24,865 nt of DNA, taken from assembly GCA_008704415.1 (NCBI GenBank), contig VXIS01000492.1, positions 1 to 24,865 of the forward strand, written 5' to 3'. The stretch comes from Sphaerosporella brunnea (taxonomy: Eukaryota > Ascomycota > Pezizomycetes > Pezizales > Pyronemataceae). Below, one piece after another: positions 10,201-18,453 of the stretch (position 1 is its first letter; every line of letters starts with the position of its first letter). A model generated the notes under the pieces. That model had not been told where the DNA came from and ran no database searches. It saw nothing but the letters and a program-made list of their open reading frames with translations. A program made the translations under genes and the position numbers.

Positions 10201-11155
10201 TGACGTGCGAATAAACGCGACGATCGAGTACTCCAAGAAGCCCGGCAAGATGGTTGTGGTCAAGTCCAAGAAAGACGCGGCAATCCCGCGGGACGACGTG
10301 TACAAGTCATCGACTATCTGTGTTGGTCCCGGCGAGCCGCCGAACTCAACCAGCAGACCGACGCCGAAGGGCAAGCAACTCCCGGCAAAACCCATCACCA
10401 CCGGAAAACTGCTACGCCCCGGCGGCCCCAACGGCGGTGCCGCTAAAAACCGGCCCACGGCTGCACGTCCGATCCCGCAGGAGCCTCGCGCGACCCCGCA
10501 CCCGCAACCCCGTGCAGTTCCTCAACCCGCTGCTGCGTCCGCCGCTGCACTCCCGCTGCGACCAGCGCAGGCTTCCCCCGCGCGGAAAGCGGTACCTGCC
10601 GCACCGGCTGCGGCAGCAGCAGCAGCAGCAGCAGCACACGCGCGTACACCTTCAGCGGCATCGTCGCGGCCACCGCCGCCTCCTCCTCCGCCTGCGGCTC
10701 CAGTAGTGACAGAACCCCAGGCTAAAGCCAAGTACGATTTCACGGGGACGAGCGACAAGGAGCTCAGCGTGACTACTGGCGAGATTGTCGGGTTGGTCAG
10801 AAAGGAGGGCAACGGCTGGTGGCTCGTCAAGAGACTGGACGGTGATGCGCAGGGGTGGGCGCCGTCGGCGTATTTGGAGGAGATCGCGGCGGCGGTGGCT
10901 CCCAAGAAGGTTGCACCTCCGCCGCCGAAGCGACCGAAACCTAAGGCAGCTGTTCCCGCGGCGGCGACGCCGGACAGAGGCAGCAGCGGGGCCAGCACTT
11001 CGGGAGATAGCTTTGCGGGGGGATTGGCGGAGGCGGTGAGTGTTTTCTTTTTTCGTCTGCACATTGCGGGGTAGAACCGGGCTGATTGGAAACAGTTGAA
11101 ACAGCGGCAGGCGGCTATGAGCGCGAAGAAGGACGACGACGACGATGATTGGTAG
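7242..11155 (+). CDS. MYO1: Class-I myosin, five exons (left copy)
   Basis: This actin motor of cortical patches is needed for endocytosis and hyphal polarity in fungi. The model is exons 7242-7244, 7315-7539, 7597-7781, 7834-11035 and 11096-11155, which total 3675 nt or 1224 residues, the usual fungal size. Introns are 70, 57, 52 and 60 nt. The first has a CTAAC branch site at 7293-7297. Visible parts are P-loop GESGAGKT 139-146, switch [13 protein letters not shown]-site Ser367 in RRGSVYEVP, switch II DIYGFE 420-425 and two IQ motifs from 732. A TH1 tail, a Pro/Ala-rich TH2 with a CAG-encoded poly-Ala run, and an SH3 at about 1098-1155 follow. The acidic C-terminus KKDDDDDDW is of the Arp2/3-activating type. 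The single-codon first exon is inferred, because no in-frame ATG precedes the conserved N-terminus in exon 2. Ser367 suggests regulation by PAK-type kinases. Confidence 0.93.
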
Positions 11156-11660
11156 GGTTCTCGGTAGATATTTCTTTTTTCTTTTTTCCCTTTCCCTTGC
11201 CCTTTCCTTTTCTCTTTCTTTTCTTCTTCTTTTTGCGATCGCTCGACTGGATGTGTGCCTGCTGGGAGGCTGCGATGCGTTACGTTCCGAGAGGAGGGTT
11301 TTATCATTTAATTTGTTGCTGGCAAGATAGAATTTGCGTATTTTGTTGTTTTTTTTCTCCGCGTCGATACATAGGGGAGGAACGCGGGTAGATATCCAGC
11401 CTGTTGCTTGCTCTGGCTGTTCGATGCGTGCGATGCGAGTGTTCCACTGTTCCTGCGTGGGGTGTCCGTGTTTGCCACAGGCGAAACGCGATGCAGATGC
11501 GTTTCCCCGCTGGCCGAGATTCCCACCGAACGGCAAAAACGTGTTTTCCTGCAGGGCGCAGCAGGCTAATACGCTCCCGTCAGCGACTGCAGGTTACAAG
11601 TCACCGCCGAAACTGCCGATCCCACCGAACCACAGCAACCGCAGAAACCCTCTCCACAAA

Positions 11661-11740
11661 CCCACAACCCACAACCCACAACCCACAACCCACAGCCCTC
11701 CACAACCCTCCCACAACCCTCCCCACAACGCAACCCCCCA
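11661..11740 (-). repeat. 7-nt tandem repeat (CCCACAA)n, G-quadruplex-capable
   Basis: Five head-to-tail units at 11661-11695 (four CCCACAA, one CCCACAG) are followed by degenerate CCCTCCCACAA-like units to about 11740. The complementary strand has many GGG runs separated by 4 nt (GGGTTGTGGGTTGTGGG), a classical quadruplex pattern. The unit is not the TTAGGG telomere repeat. It lies upstream of the Pfa4-like gene. The mirror copy is at 13186-13251. Confidence 0.85.
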
Positions 11741-11757
11741 CACACATGCATAATGCC

Positions 11758-11805
11758 CAGTTTGCACAGTTTGCCCAGTTTGCCCAGTTTGACCAGTTTG
11801 ACCAG
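11758..11805 (+). repeat. 9-nt tandem repeat (CAGTTTGCC/CAGTTTGAC)
   Basis: Five units run head to tail from 11758 to 11802 (CAGTTTGCA, CAGTTTGCC twice, CAGTTTGAC twice), then CAGTTC. The repeat is about 195 nt upstream of the Pfa4-like start. Both arms have the same unit number and order. Confidence 0.85.
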
Positions 11806-11999
11806 TTCATCCGTTCTTTTTTGTCTTCTGCCGTGCGTGTGAATCGAATTGACTATTACCCGGCTGCAACTGATCCTGCCAATTGAACAACAAGCTCAAA
11901 GGATTCTCTGTTCTCCCCCAATAACTGTCTTCCCAGCTATAGCTCTCCGCAAGTAGCACCCCTCCCCAAAATACAACAAAACAAAAAAAACGCCACGCA

Positions 12000-12178
12000 A
12001 TGCTCGACCCCCGCTCTCGCGCTCGCCGTGTGCAGCGTCGTCGTGCTGATCGCAGTCTCTCCTATCCCGCGCAGCTATACCACTTCCGCGCTTCTGGAGC
12101 GCGCACAGTCTTACGCCTTCACACGCTGGTCGCCGCGTCCTGGATCTCGTACTTCAGAACCATGCTGACCGACCCGGG
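12000..12178 (+). pseudogene. PFA4: Truncated, error-laden 5' end of the Pfa4-like gene (left copy)
   Basis: The segment matches the first 62 codons of the right-arm gene, from the ATG at 12000 to the CCCGGG junction. It carries roughly a dozen indels and substitutions in 180 nt, for example CCTCTCGCGCC shortened to CTCTCGCGC. The reading frame is lost within a few codons. Past 12178 the plus strand is the antisense of the gene's own middle part. The open frame to 12254 is therefore a chimera. I read this as the low-quality edge of the fold, not as an evolved pseudogene. Confidence 0.85.
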
Positions 12179-12898
12179 AACCTGGTTGCGCGTCACGCCC
12201 CGCCGCACGAGGGCGCGGTGGTGGTCGAGCTCCCAGGTCTCGATGGTGGTGTAGCCGGTGGCGGCTTGCACGGCGGTGCGGAGGAAGAGGACCAGCAGGG
12301 TGAGCGAGAGCGGGGCGCTGATCAGCAGCAGCGAGGCGAGCAGGAGGAGCTGCGGGAAGGTGTGCGGCGAGTAGTAGGCGGGGCGGTGGCGGGTGATCCA
12401 GACGGCGTAGGCGCGCGAGAGCAGGTGCAGGAGGAGGTAGGAGGTCGCGATGGTGGTGTAGAACAGGAAGCGCAGGAAGTGCGGGGTGTTGCGGTAGCCG
12501 ATGCAGCAGTTGGTCCACGGGCAGTGGTGGTCCATGCGGAGGATGCACCGCTTGCACGTGCGGCAGTGGTGCGTCCTGGCCGGCTTGAAGCGCTGGCACC
12601 GCTTGCACCAGCGCCCGCCGGTGGCCACCAGGCGGCGATTCTCGTGCCTTCCCCGCGCATCCTCGGCGTCGTCGGCGCCCACCACGGGGGGGACCCAATT
12701 CCTGGGCGGACTCCCCGGGTCGGTCAGCATGGTTCTGAAGTACGAGATCCAGACGCACGCGACCAGCGTGTTGAAGGCGTAGAACTGTGCAGCGCTCCAG
12801 AAGCGGCGGAAGAGGTATAGCTGCGCGGGATAGGAGAGGACTGCGATCAGCACGACGACGCTGCACACGGCGAGGCGCGAGAGGCGGGGGTCGAGCAT
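12119..12898 (-). CDS. PFA4: Pfa4-like DHHC palmitoyltransferase, 3'-truncated by the fold
   Basis: This membrane enzyme S-acylates cysteines; fungal Pfa4 acts in the ER, for example on chitin synthase. The frame is 259 residues. It has hydrophobic segments at about 9-28, 38-55, 141-165 and 183-207, a Cys-rich domain from 98 with C98, C101, H111, C112, C115 and C118, and the catalytic DHHC at 123-126 (then PWTNCC). The TTxE motif is TTIE 217-220. Fungal Pfa4 proteins are commonly over 400 residues, so this one is incomplete. Residues 241-259 are encoded by 12119-12178, which is the antisense of the gene's own 5' end, so they are not native. Genuine coding sequence is 12179-12898. An A-rich leader precedes the ATG. 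The assignment to Pfa4 over other DHHC families rests on the WCKRCQRFKPARTHHC-like region and the TTIE-TWELDHH context. Confidence 0.85.
   Translation of the reverse strand: MLDPRLSRLAVCSVVVLIAVLSYPAQLYLFRRFWSAAQFYAFNTLVACVWISYFRTMLTDPGSPPRNWVPPVVGADDAEDARGRHENRRLVATGGRWCKRCQRFKPARTHHCRTCKRCILRMDHHCPWTNCCIGYRNTPHFLRFLFYTTIATSYLLLHLLSRAYAVWITRHRPAYYSPHTFPQLLLLASLLLISAPLSLTLLVLFLRTAVQAATGYTTIETWELDHHRALVRRGVTRNQVPGSVSMVLKYEIQDAATSV
12179..12714. other. Single-copy spacer (loop) of the inverted repeat
   Basis: These 536 nt are the only part of the window without a mirror copy. They are entirely coding on the minus strand: codons from about Gly62 to Val240 of the Pfa4-like protein, including the DHHC core. 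CCCGGG flanks the spacer on both sides. That hexamer is its own reverse complement, so the exact junction cannot be placed within it. Confidence 0.93.
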
Positions 12899-12945
12899 TG
12901 CGTGGTGTTTTTTTTTGTTTTTTGTTTTTTGGGGAGGGTTGCTTT
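12899..12945 (-). promoter_or_regulatory. A-rich leader of the Pfa4-like gene
   Basis: On the minus strand the 30 or so bases before the ATG at 12898 are three A-runs separated by single C residues. This is a favourable start context in fungi. The left-arm counterpart (about 11965-11999) has the same tract with different run lengths, as expected of homopolymer miscalls. Confidence 0.4.
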
Positions 12946-13096
12946 ACTTGCGGGAGAGCTATAGCTGGGGAAGACAGTTATTGGGGGGAGAACAGAGAAT
13001 CCTTTGAGCTTTGTTGTTCAATTGGCAGGATCAGTTGCAGCCGGGTAATAGTCAATTCGATTCACACGCACGGCAGAAGACAAAAAAGAACGGATG

Positions 13097-13148
13097 AACT
13101 GGTCAAACTGGTCAAACTGGGCAAACTGGGCAAACTGTGCAAACTGGG
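13097..13148 (-). repeat. 9-nt tandem repeat, mirror copy
   Basis: The same five units as at 11758-11805 occur on the opposite strand (GGCAAACTG/GTCAAACTG read on plus). It lies about 200-250 nt upstream of the Pfa4-like ATG at 12898. Confidence 0.85.
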
Positions 13149-13185
13149 CATTATGCATGTGTGTGGGGGGGTTGCGTTGTGGGGA

Positions 13186-13251
13186 GGGTTGTGGGAGGGT
13201 TGTGGGAGGGCTGTGGGTTGTGGGTTGTGGGTTGTGGGTTGTGGGTTGTGG
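13186..13251 (+). repeat. 7-nt TGTGGGT repeat with G-quadruplex potential, mirror copy
   Basis: The plus strand carries GGGAGGG-type units followed by five TGTGGGT units, giving at least five GGG runs spaced by 4 nt. The left copy differs here by single-base homopolymer changes (GGGTTTG against GGGTTG). It is about 290-350 nt upstream of the Pfa4-like start. Confidence 0.85.
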
Positions 13252-13749
13252 AGAGGGTTCTGCGGTTGCTGTGGTTCGGTGGGATCGGCAGTTTCGGCGG
13301 TGACTTGTAACCTGCAGTCGCTGACGGGAGCGTATTAGCCTGCTGCGCCCTGCAGGAAAACACCGTTTTGCCGTTTCGGTGGGAATCTCGGCCAGCGGGG
13401 AAACGCATCTGCATCGCGTTTCGCCTGTGGCAAACACGGACACCCCACGCAGGAACAGTGGAACACTCGCATCGCACGCATCGAACAGCCAGAGCAAGCA
13501 ACAGGCTGGATATCTACCCGCGTTCCTCCCCTATGTATCGACGCGGAGAAAAAAAACAACAAAATACGCAAATTCTATCTTGCCAGCAACAAATTAAATG
13601 ATAAAACCCTCCTCTCGGAACGTAACGCATCGCAGCCTCCCAGCAGGCACACATCCAGTCGAGCGATCGCAAAAAGAAGAAGAAAAGAAAGAGAAAAGGA
13701 AAGGGCAAGGGAAAGGGAAAAAAGAAAAAAGAAATATCTACCGAGAACC

Positions 13750-16700
13750 CTACCAATCATCGTCGTCGTCGTCCTTCTTCGCGCTCATAGCCGCCTGCCG
13801 CTGTTTCAACTGTTTCCAATCAGCCCGGTTCTACCCCGCAATGTGCAGACGAAAAAAGAAAACACTCACCGCCTCCGCCAATCCCCCCGCAAAGCTATCT
13901 CCCGAAGTGCTGGCCCCGCTGCTGCCTCTGTCCGGCGTCGCCGCCGCGGGAACAGCTGCCTTAGGTTTCGGTCGCTTCGGCGGCGGAGGTGCAACCTTCT
14001 TGGGAGCCACCGCCGCCGCGATCTCCTCCAAATACGCCGACGGCGCCCACCCCTGCGCATCACCGTCCAGTCTCTTGACGAGCCACCAGCCGTTGCCCTC
14101 CTTTCTGACCAACCCGACAATCTCGCCAGTAGTCACGCTGAGCTCCTTGTCGCTCGTCCCCGTGAAATCGTACTTGGCTTTAGCCTGGGGTTCTGTCACT
14201 ACTGGAGCCGCAGGCGGAGGAGGAGGCGGCGGTGGCCGCGACGATGCCGCTGAAGGTGTACGCGCGTGTGCTGCTGCTGCTGCTGCTGCTGCCGCAGCCG
14301 GTGCGGCAGGTACCGCTTTCCGCGCGGGGGAAGCCTGCGCTGGTCGCAGCGGGAGTGCAGCGGCGGACGCAGCAGCGGGTTGAGGAACTGCACGGGGTTG
14401 CGGGTGCGGGGTCGCGCGAGGCTCCTGCGGGATCGGACGTGCAGCCGTGGGCCGGTTTTTAGCGGCACCGCCGTTGGGGCCGCCGGGGCGTAGCAGTTTT
14501 CCGGTGGTGATGGGTTTTGCCGGGAGTTGCTTGCCCTTCGGCGTCGGTCTGCTGGTTGAGTTCGGCGGCTCGCCGGGACCAACACAGATAGTCGATGACT
14601 TGTACACGTCGTCCCGCGGGATTGCCGCGTCTTTCTTGGACTTGACCACAACCATCTTGCCGGGCTTCTTGGAGTACTCGATCGTCGCGTTTATTCGCAC
14701 GTCAAGGCTGCCACGGAGGACGCGCTTGAGCCGAGTGATGAGCTCGGTTTTGAAGACGCACGAGATGAGAGGGTCTGGCGCCTGCGGGGAGCCGATACCC
14801 ATACAGAACCAGTCGTCGCGCAGGTTGGTCATGCCGACGTATTTGATGGAGCCGACGGGGATGTTGTGTTCCGCCGTGATGGCGAGCTGACCGTTGACCA
14901 ACGCCTGCGAGATGACGTAGAACGCCCGCCCGGTCAGGATGATGATGCGCGGACTCGGCTTGCTGCTGCGACCCAGCTTGGAAACCAGAACCGCTCCTCG
15001 ACAGCTGAAGACGACTTCCTCGCTGGACGCAATTCCTGCGCGCTCCCTGAGTATGGAACCAGGACCTTCGCTGTTGCCGGCACCCAGGTAATCGCCCATG
15101 AATCGTCGATATCCGAGCAAACTCATCCTTCGCCGCTCCTTCTTACCGCTCAGAGTCCTGTGTCCCTCGTCTCGCAGCTTGATGAACTCTTCTCCGCCGC
15201 GCTTCTTGCGCCAAGCTCTTTGGATCCGTGCAGCTGCCTCGGCGCGGTACCGCAGGTAGTTTCGCCAGGCTCGTTGGATTCGAATAGCCATGTTGTGCCA
15301 GTACCGGTCTCGCATGGTCTCGAGTGCGAACAGTGTCTCGGGCGTCTTGATGAACGTTTTCGTCACTCCCATCTGCCACTCCTCCTTGGGGATACTTGTG
15401 TCCTTCAGAATCTGCAACACACCAGACTTGACATCGCCGGTCCACGTGAAATCACCGGCATAACTGGTCTTGGGAGAGAGCAGGTAGAAGCGCTCGATGA
15501 ACTTCTCGAACGACTGTCGATACGCAAATCCAGCACGTCGGATACGCACGTTCTCTTGCAGACCGAGATACTTGATCTGATGCAATACTGCCGGAACGTC
15601 GTACTCAGTCGGGCTCTTGTTCTGGTTGGGCTTGATGGTACGGATATACGACGGCTGGGCCTTCATCAAAGTCGTGACCAAGTCATTGGCGGAGACCTTG
15701 ATCTTGTCACTGGCGGTGGGTGGTCGTCGCTTGTTGTCCTTGTCGATCTGGGCGGGGAACAGGGTCTTGAGGAAGGGGTTGGTGCTCTGCCCCACAAGCT
15801 CCAGGATATCCTTGAGCAGCTGGTCCTTGTTCTTGTCCGTCATGCCCGGAACGCTGTAGTGCACATCTCCGGCGTAGTGCTTGATCACGAACTGACCGGA
15901 TCTGTTCTCGAAGTGCTTGTGCGATCCCAACATGTTCAATCGCTGGACGAAGGTTCCATCCGCAGCGCCGGGGTCGGCGTGAGCAGTGGCGCAGGCGTCA
16001 TTCAGCGCGGCAAAGACACCAGGTGGTCGTTTCTCCTCGATCAGCTCGCACACGATCTTGTTGTCGAAGTACTTGATCGGAGTCCACGTGATCTGTTCAC
16101 GCTCGTACTCCTCCTGCTCGGTCCTGAGGGTGAGCTGGATGAAGATTTGCTGCAGTTTCTCGTTGACGTAGTTGATGCACAGCTGCTCGAACGAGTTGGT
16201 CTCGAAAATCTCGAATCCGTAGATATCCAAGATACCGATCGAGTTCGCCACAGCTCCACCCTGCGTCGTCATGGCCAGGTTGACGCGATCCACGATCCAC
16301 TCGAACAGATTGTTGTAGATAGCCTTGGCCAGGGCGTCCCGCACGGCGCTCGCCTGCGCCGGGTTCAATGGAACCTCGTAGACACTCCCCCTGCGTCCTC
16401 CGCGACTGGTCTCCATGATTCGCAGGGTCAACGCCTTGTTGACTGCCGCGCCGTCGACCTCGAGCAGGTACGCAACGAAATCGGTCACCGAAGCATCCAC
16501 GATCGCGCCATTCCCGCTGTCGTCCTCGGCGAACTGAATGTTTCCCAGCCACAGGATGGTCGCGAGCATGCGGAAGATCTGGTCCTGCTCCGCCTGCGAC
16601 AGACCGATGACCTGCATCGCCTGCAGGGTATCCCGCATATCAGCCACGTCGTCGATTCCGGGGACCTCGAGGCAGCCGGCCTTGGACGTGTAGACGTAGG

Positions 16701-17663
16701 TCTCCGGGCCCTGGATGCCGAACGTTTCCCTGTGCTGCGCACTCGCCGCCTTGGCAAACTGGTAGAAAATGTGAAAGTTGCGTTCCTCCTTGATCTGTCC
16801 CACCACTCTGCCCTTCTCCAGCAAGTAGTTGGTGATGTTGGCGCCGACCGGCTCGCCCTGGCCGTTGAACTGGATCTCAAGGTACTTTCCGTGCCGACTC
16901 GAGTTGTTGTTCCTGAGCGTTTTCGCGCATCCGAAGGATTCGAGCAGAGGATTGGTCGCGAGCACCATGTCCTTGATCTGCTGGATGGTGGACGAGCTCG
17001 ACGTTGACGCGGCGGCGATGTACTGCATGATGCGCTTCGCGGCTTCGGTCTTTCCTGCTCCAGACTCACCACTGCGTCGCGATCAGAACCCTCCGTGCGC
17101 GCGCACGCATGTGTCAGACATACCTGATGATGATGCACTGGTTCTCCTTGTACCCGTTCATGTTGTAATACGCGCTCTCGGCGACAGCGAACACGTGCGG
17201 CGGCATCTCCAATCTGTTCTTCCCCCTATAACTCGCCAGCACCTCGTCCGTGTAGATGCCGAGATCCCGGAAGGGATTGACCGAGATGAGCACATGGCCG
17301 ATATACGTCTGTGGCAGAAATCAACCGTTGCCCCCCTTCCGTAGCACAGCAGTTCAGGAACGTACGTAGATTTCGCGGTTATCGAAGCGCTTCTTGAGGT
17401 TCTCGTTGATAGCCTCGTTCGTGATTTTCGAAATGAGGGTCAGATCCGACACGCCGACCTCCTTCTTCTTCGTCGTCTCGAACACCGCTTTCCGCACCTT
17501 CTGCTTCTTGTCCGCACCCGCAGCGCCGGCGGTCGCGAAGTCCGCTTCGGCGCCCCGGTCCTTCTTGCGCCCCGCGCGTTTGGTTACGCCCTGTCGGCAT
17601 CATCGCGGTTAGCTCTGGGGGTTTGGGTGGAGTGGTGTAGTGGGAGGCGAGTGTCGGTACCAT
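13750..17663 (-). CDS. MYO1: Class-I myosin, five exons (right, mirror copy)
   Basis: This is a full-length mirror of the gene at 7242-11155. Introns by mirroring are 17591-17660, 17309-17365, 17072-17123 and 13810-13869. The 1065-residue main frame has the same translation as the left copy. In a natural duplicate both would be functional, but I think the two represent one chromosomal gene seen twice. Domain content and motifs are as described for the left copy. Confidence 0.9.
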
Positions 17664-17804
17664 AGGGGATGCGGGGGGTTATTGGAGCGTTTAATGAGGT
17701 TCGTGCTGCGTTGGCGCGCGAGTGGAGAGTTTTTCGAGAGCTGTGGGATTTGCAGCCGCGATGATATGGGAGGATTCGGCGATGGAGGACTCTCTCGATG
17801 GGGG

Positions 17805-17890
17805 CGATTCTGAGGGAGGAGTGGCAGTTGGGAGTTGTGGGAAGTAGAAGCGGAGGCGGAAGTAGCTAGTCTGAGCGAGAGCGAGCGAGA
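17805..17890 (-). promoter_or_regulatory. CT-rich tract upstream of the myosin gene, mirror copy
   Basis: The same pyrimidine tract as at 7011-7095, on the minus strand, ends about 150 nt before the mirrored start codon. Confidence 0.35.
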
Positions 17891-18149
17891 GCTTTTAGGT
17901 TAGAGAGTTTTGGACTGAGTTGAGTTGCCGCGAACCGCGCTATGCCCGATTGAATTGTGGCAGGGCTGGAGAGATTACGCACGCAAAAAGAATGGAGTAT
18001 TTGAATGGCGATGACGGCGATGACGATTGCCGCCTAATGGAGGAGAGCGGGTGTGTATGCAGAGTAGAGAACTTTGCGGTGAGGTGGGCGTGGCTGAGGA
18101 GGAAGACGGGGAGGCTGACGACGAGCACACGCCGCTTTTCGGGGCTTAG

Positions 18150-18250
18150 CTGCAGTCATGGCTGAGCACTCGGGGAATCACAACTTATCACTCGGTAAGA
18201 TGAGTCATGGCTATCACTCGCTTGGTCATGGATGTCACTCGGTCAGCTGA
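18150..18250. promoter_or_regulatory. CGAGTG/CCATGAC repeat with TGAGTCA, mirror copy
   Basis: This is the mirror of 6655-6755, read here as CACTCG and GTCATGG motifs, with TGAGTCA at 18201-18207. No length difference from the left copy. Confidence 0.4.
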
Positions 18251-18453
18251 TCGATCAGCACGACGACCACGACGAACAGAAATCCGAAAATGCAGAAAAG
18301 CGGCAATTGACGGAACGAAAAGAACAGAAAGCAGCGCTCTTCAGAATACTCTCCAGCGTGTCAGAAACCGTGCATATCCCCTTCCCCCACCAGCCGCATC
18401 ACCTCCAACCCCCCGCGCTCACCTTTAACTTCTTCAGCCGCCCCCTCCCAAAA

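Larger units (their letters stand above)
11156..11999. other. Intergenic region between myosin and the Pfa4-like gene, left arm
   Basis: This 844-nt gap holds the myosin 3' UTR (T-rich from 11165 to 11235), two short tandem repeats (11661-11740 and 11758-11805) and the promoter and A-rich leader of the Pfa4-like gene (about 11965-11999). I see no gene. From about 11880 the left arm differs increasingly from the right, mainly by shortened homopolymers. Confidence 0.7.
1..12178 (+). repeat. Left arm of a window-spanning inverted repeat
   Basis: The whole stretch recurs as its reverse complement at 12715-24865. The myosin, SET, small Ser-rich and intergenic segments are found in both arms in mirrored order. 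Mirror coordinates sum to a constant 24905 between about 5.2 and 11.6 kb. The sum falls stepwise to 24867 near the outer end, so the right arm carries net small deletions there. The left arm carries the better SET gene. It degrades over its last roughly 300 nt (11880-12178), with many homopolymer contractions. The inner boundary is at the hexamer CCCGGG, 12173-12178. I infer a fold-back origin (see findings). Confidence 0.97.
12946..13749. other. Intergenic region between myosin and the Pfa4-like gene, right arm
   Basis: This is the mirror of 11156-11964. It contains the 9-nt repeat (13097-13148), the 7-nt G-rich repeat (13186-13251) and the myosin 3' UTR. No gene is seen. Confidence 0.7.

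Noticed and set aside
10522..11307. 261-residue frame antisense to the myosin tail, with a poly-Ala/Gly run
   Set aside because: It is the reverse complement of the Pro/Ala-rich TH2 and SH3 coding sequence; low complexity explains its length.
11661..11740. Internal telomere tract
   Set aside because: The unit is TTGTGGG, not TTAGGG, it is short and promoter-proximal, and the window ends carry no telomere repeats.
7242..17663. Two functional myosin-I paralogues
   Set aside because: The same translation across 1065 residues, with unchanged introns and flanks, fits one gene seen twice better than two evolving loci.
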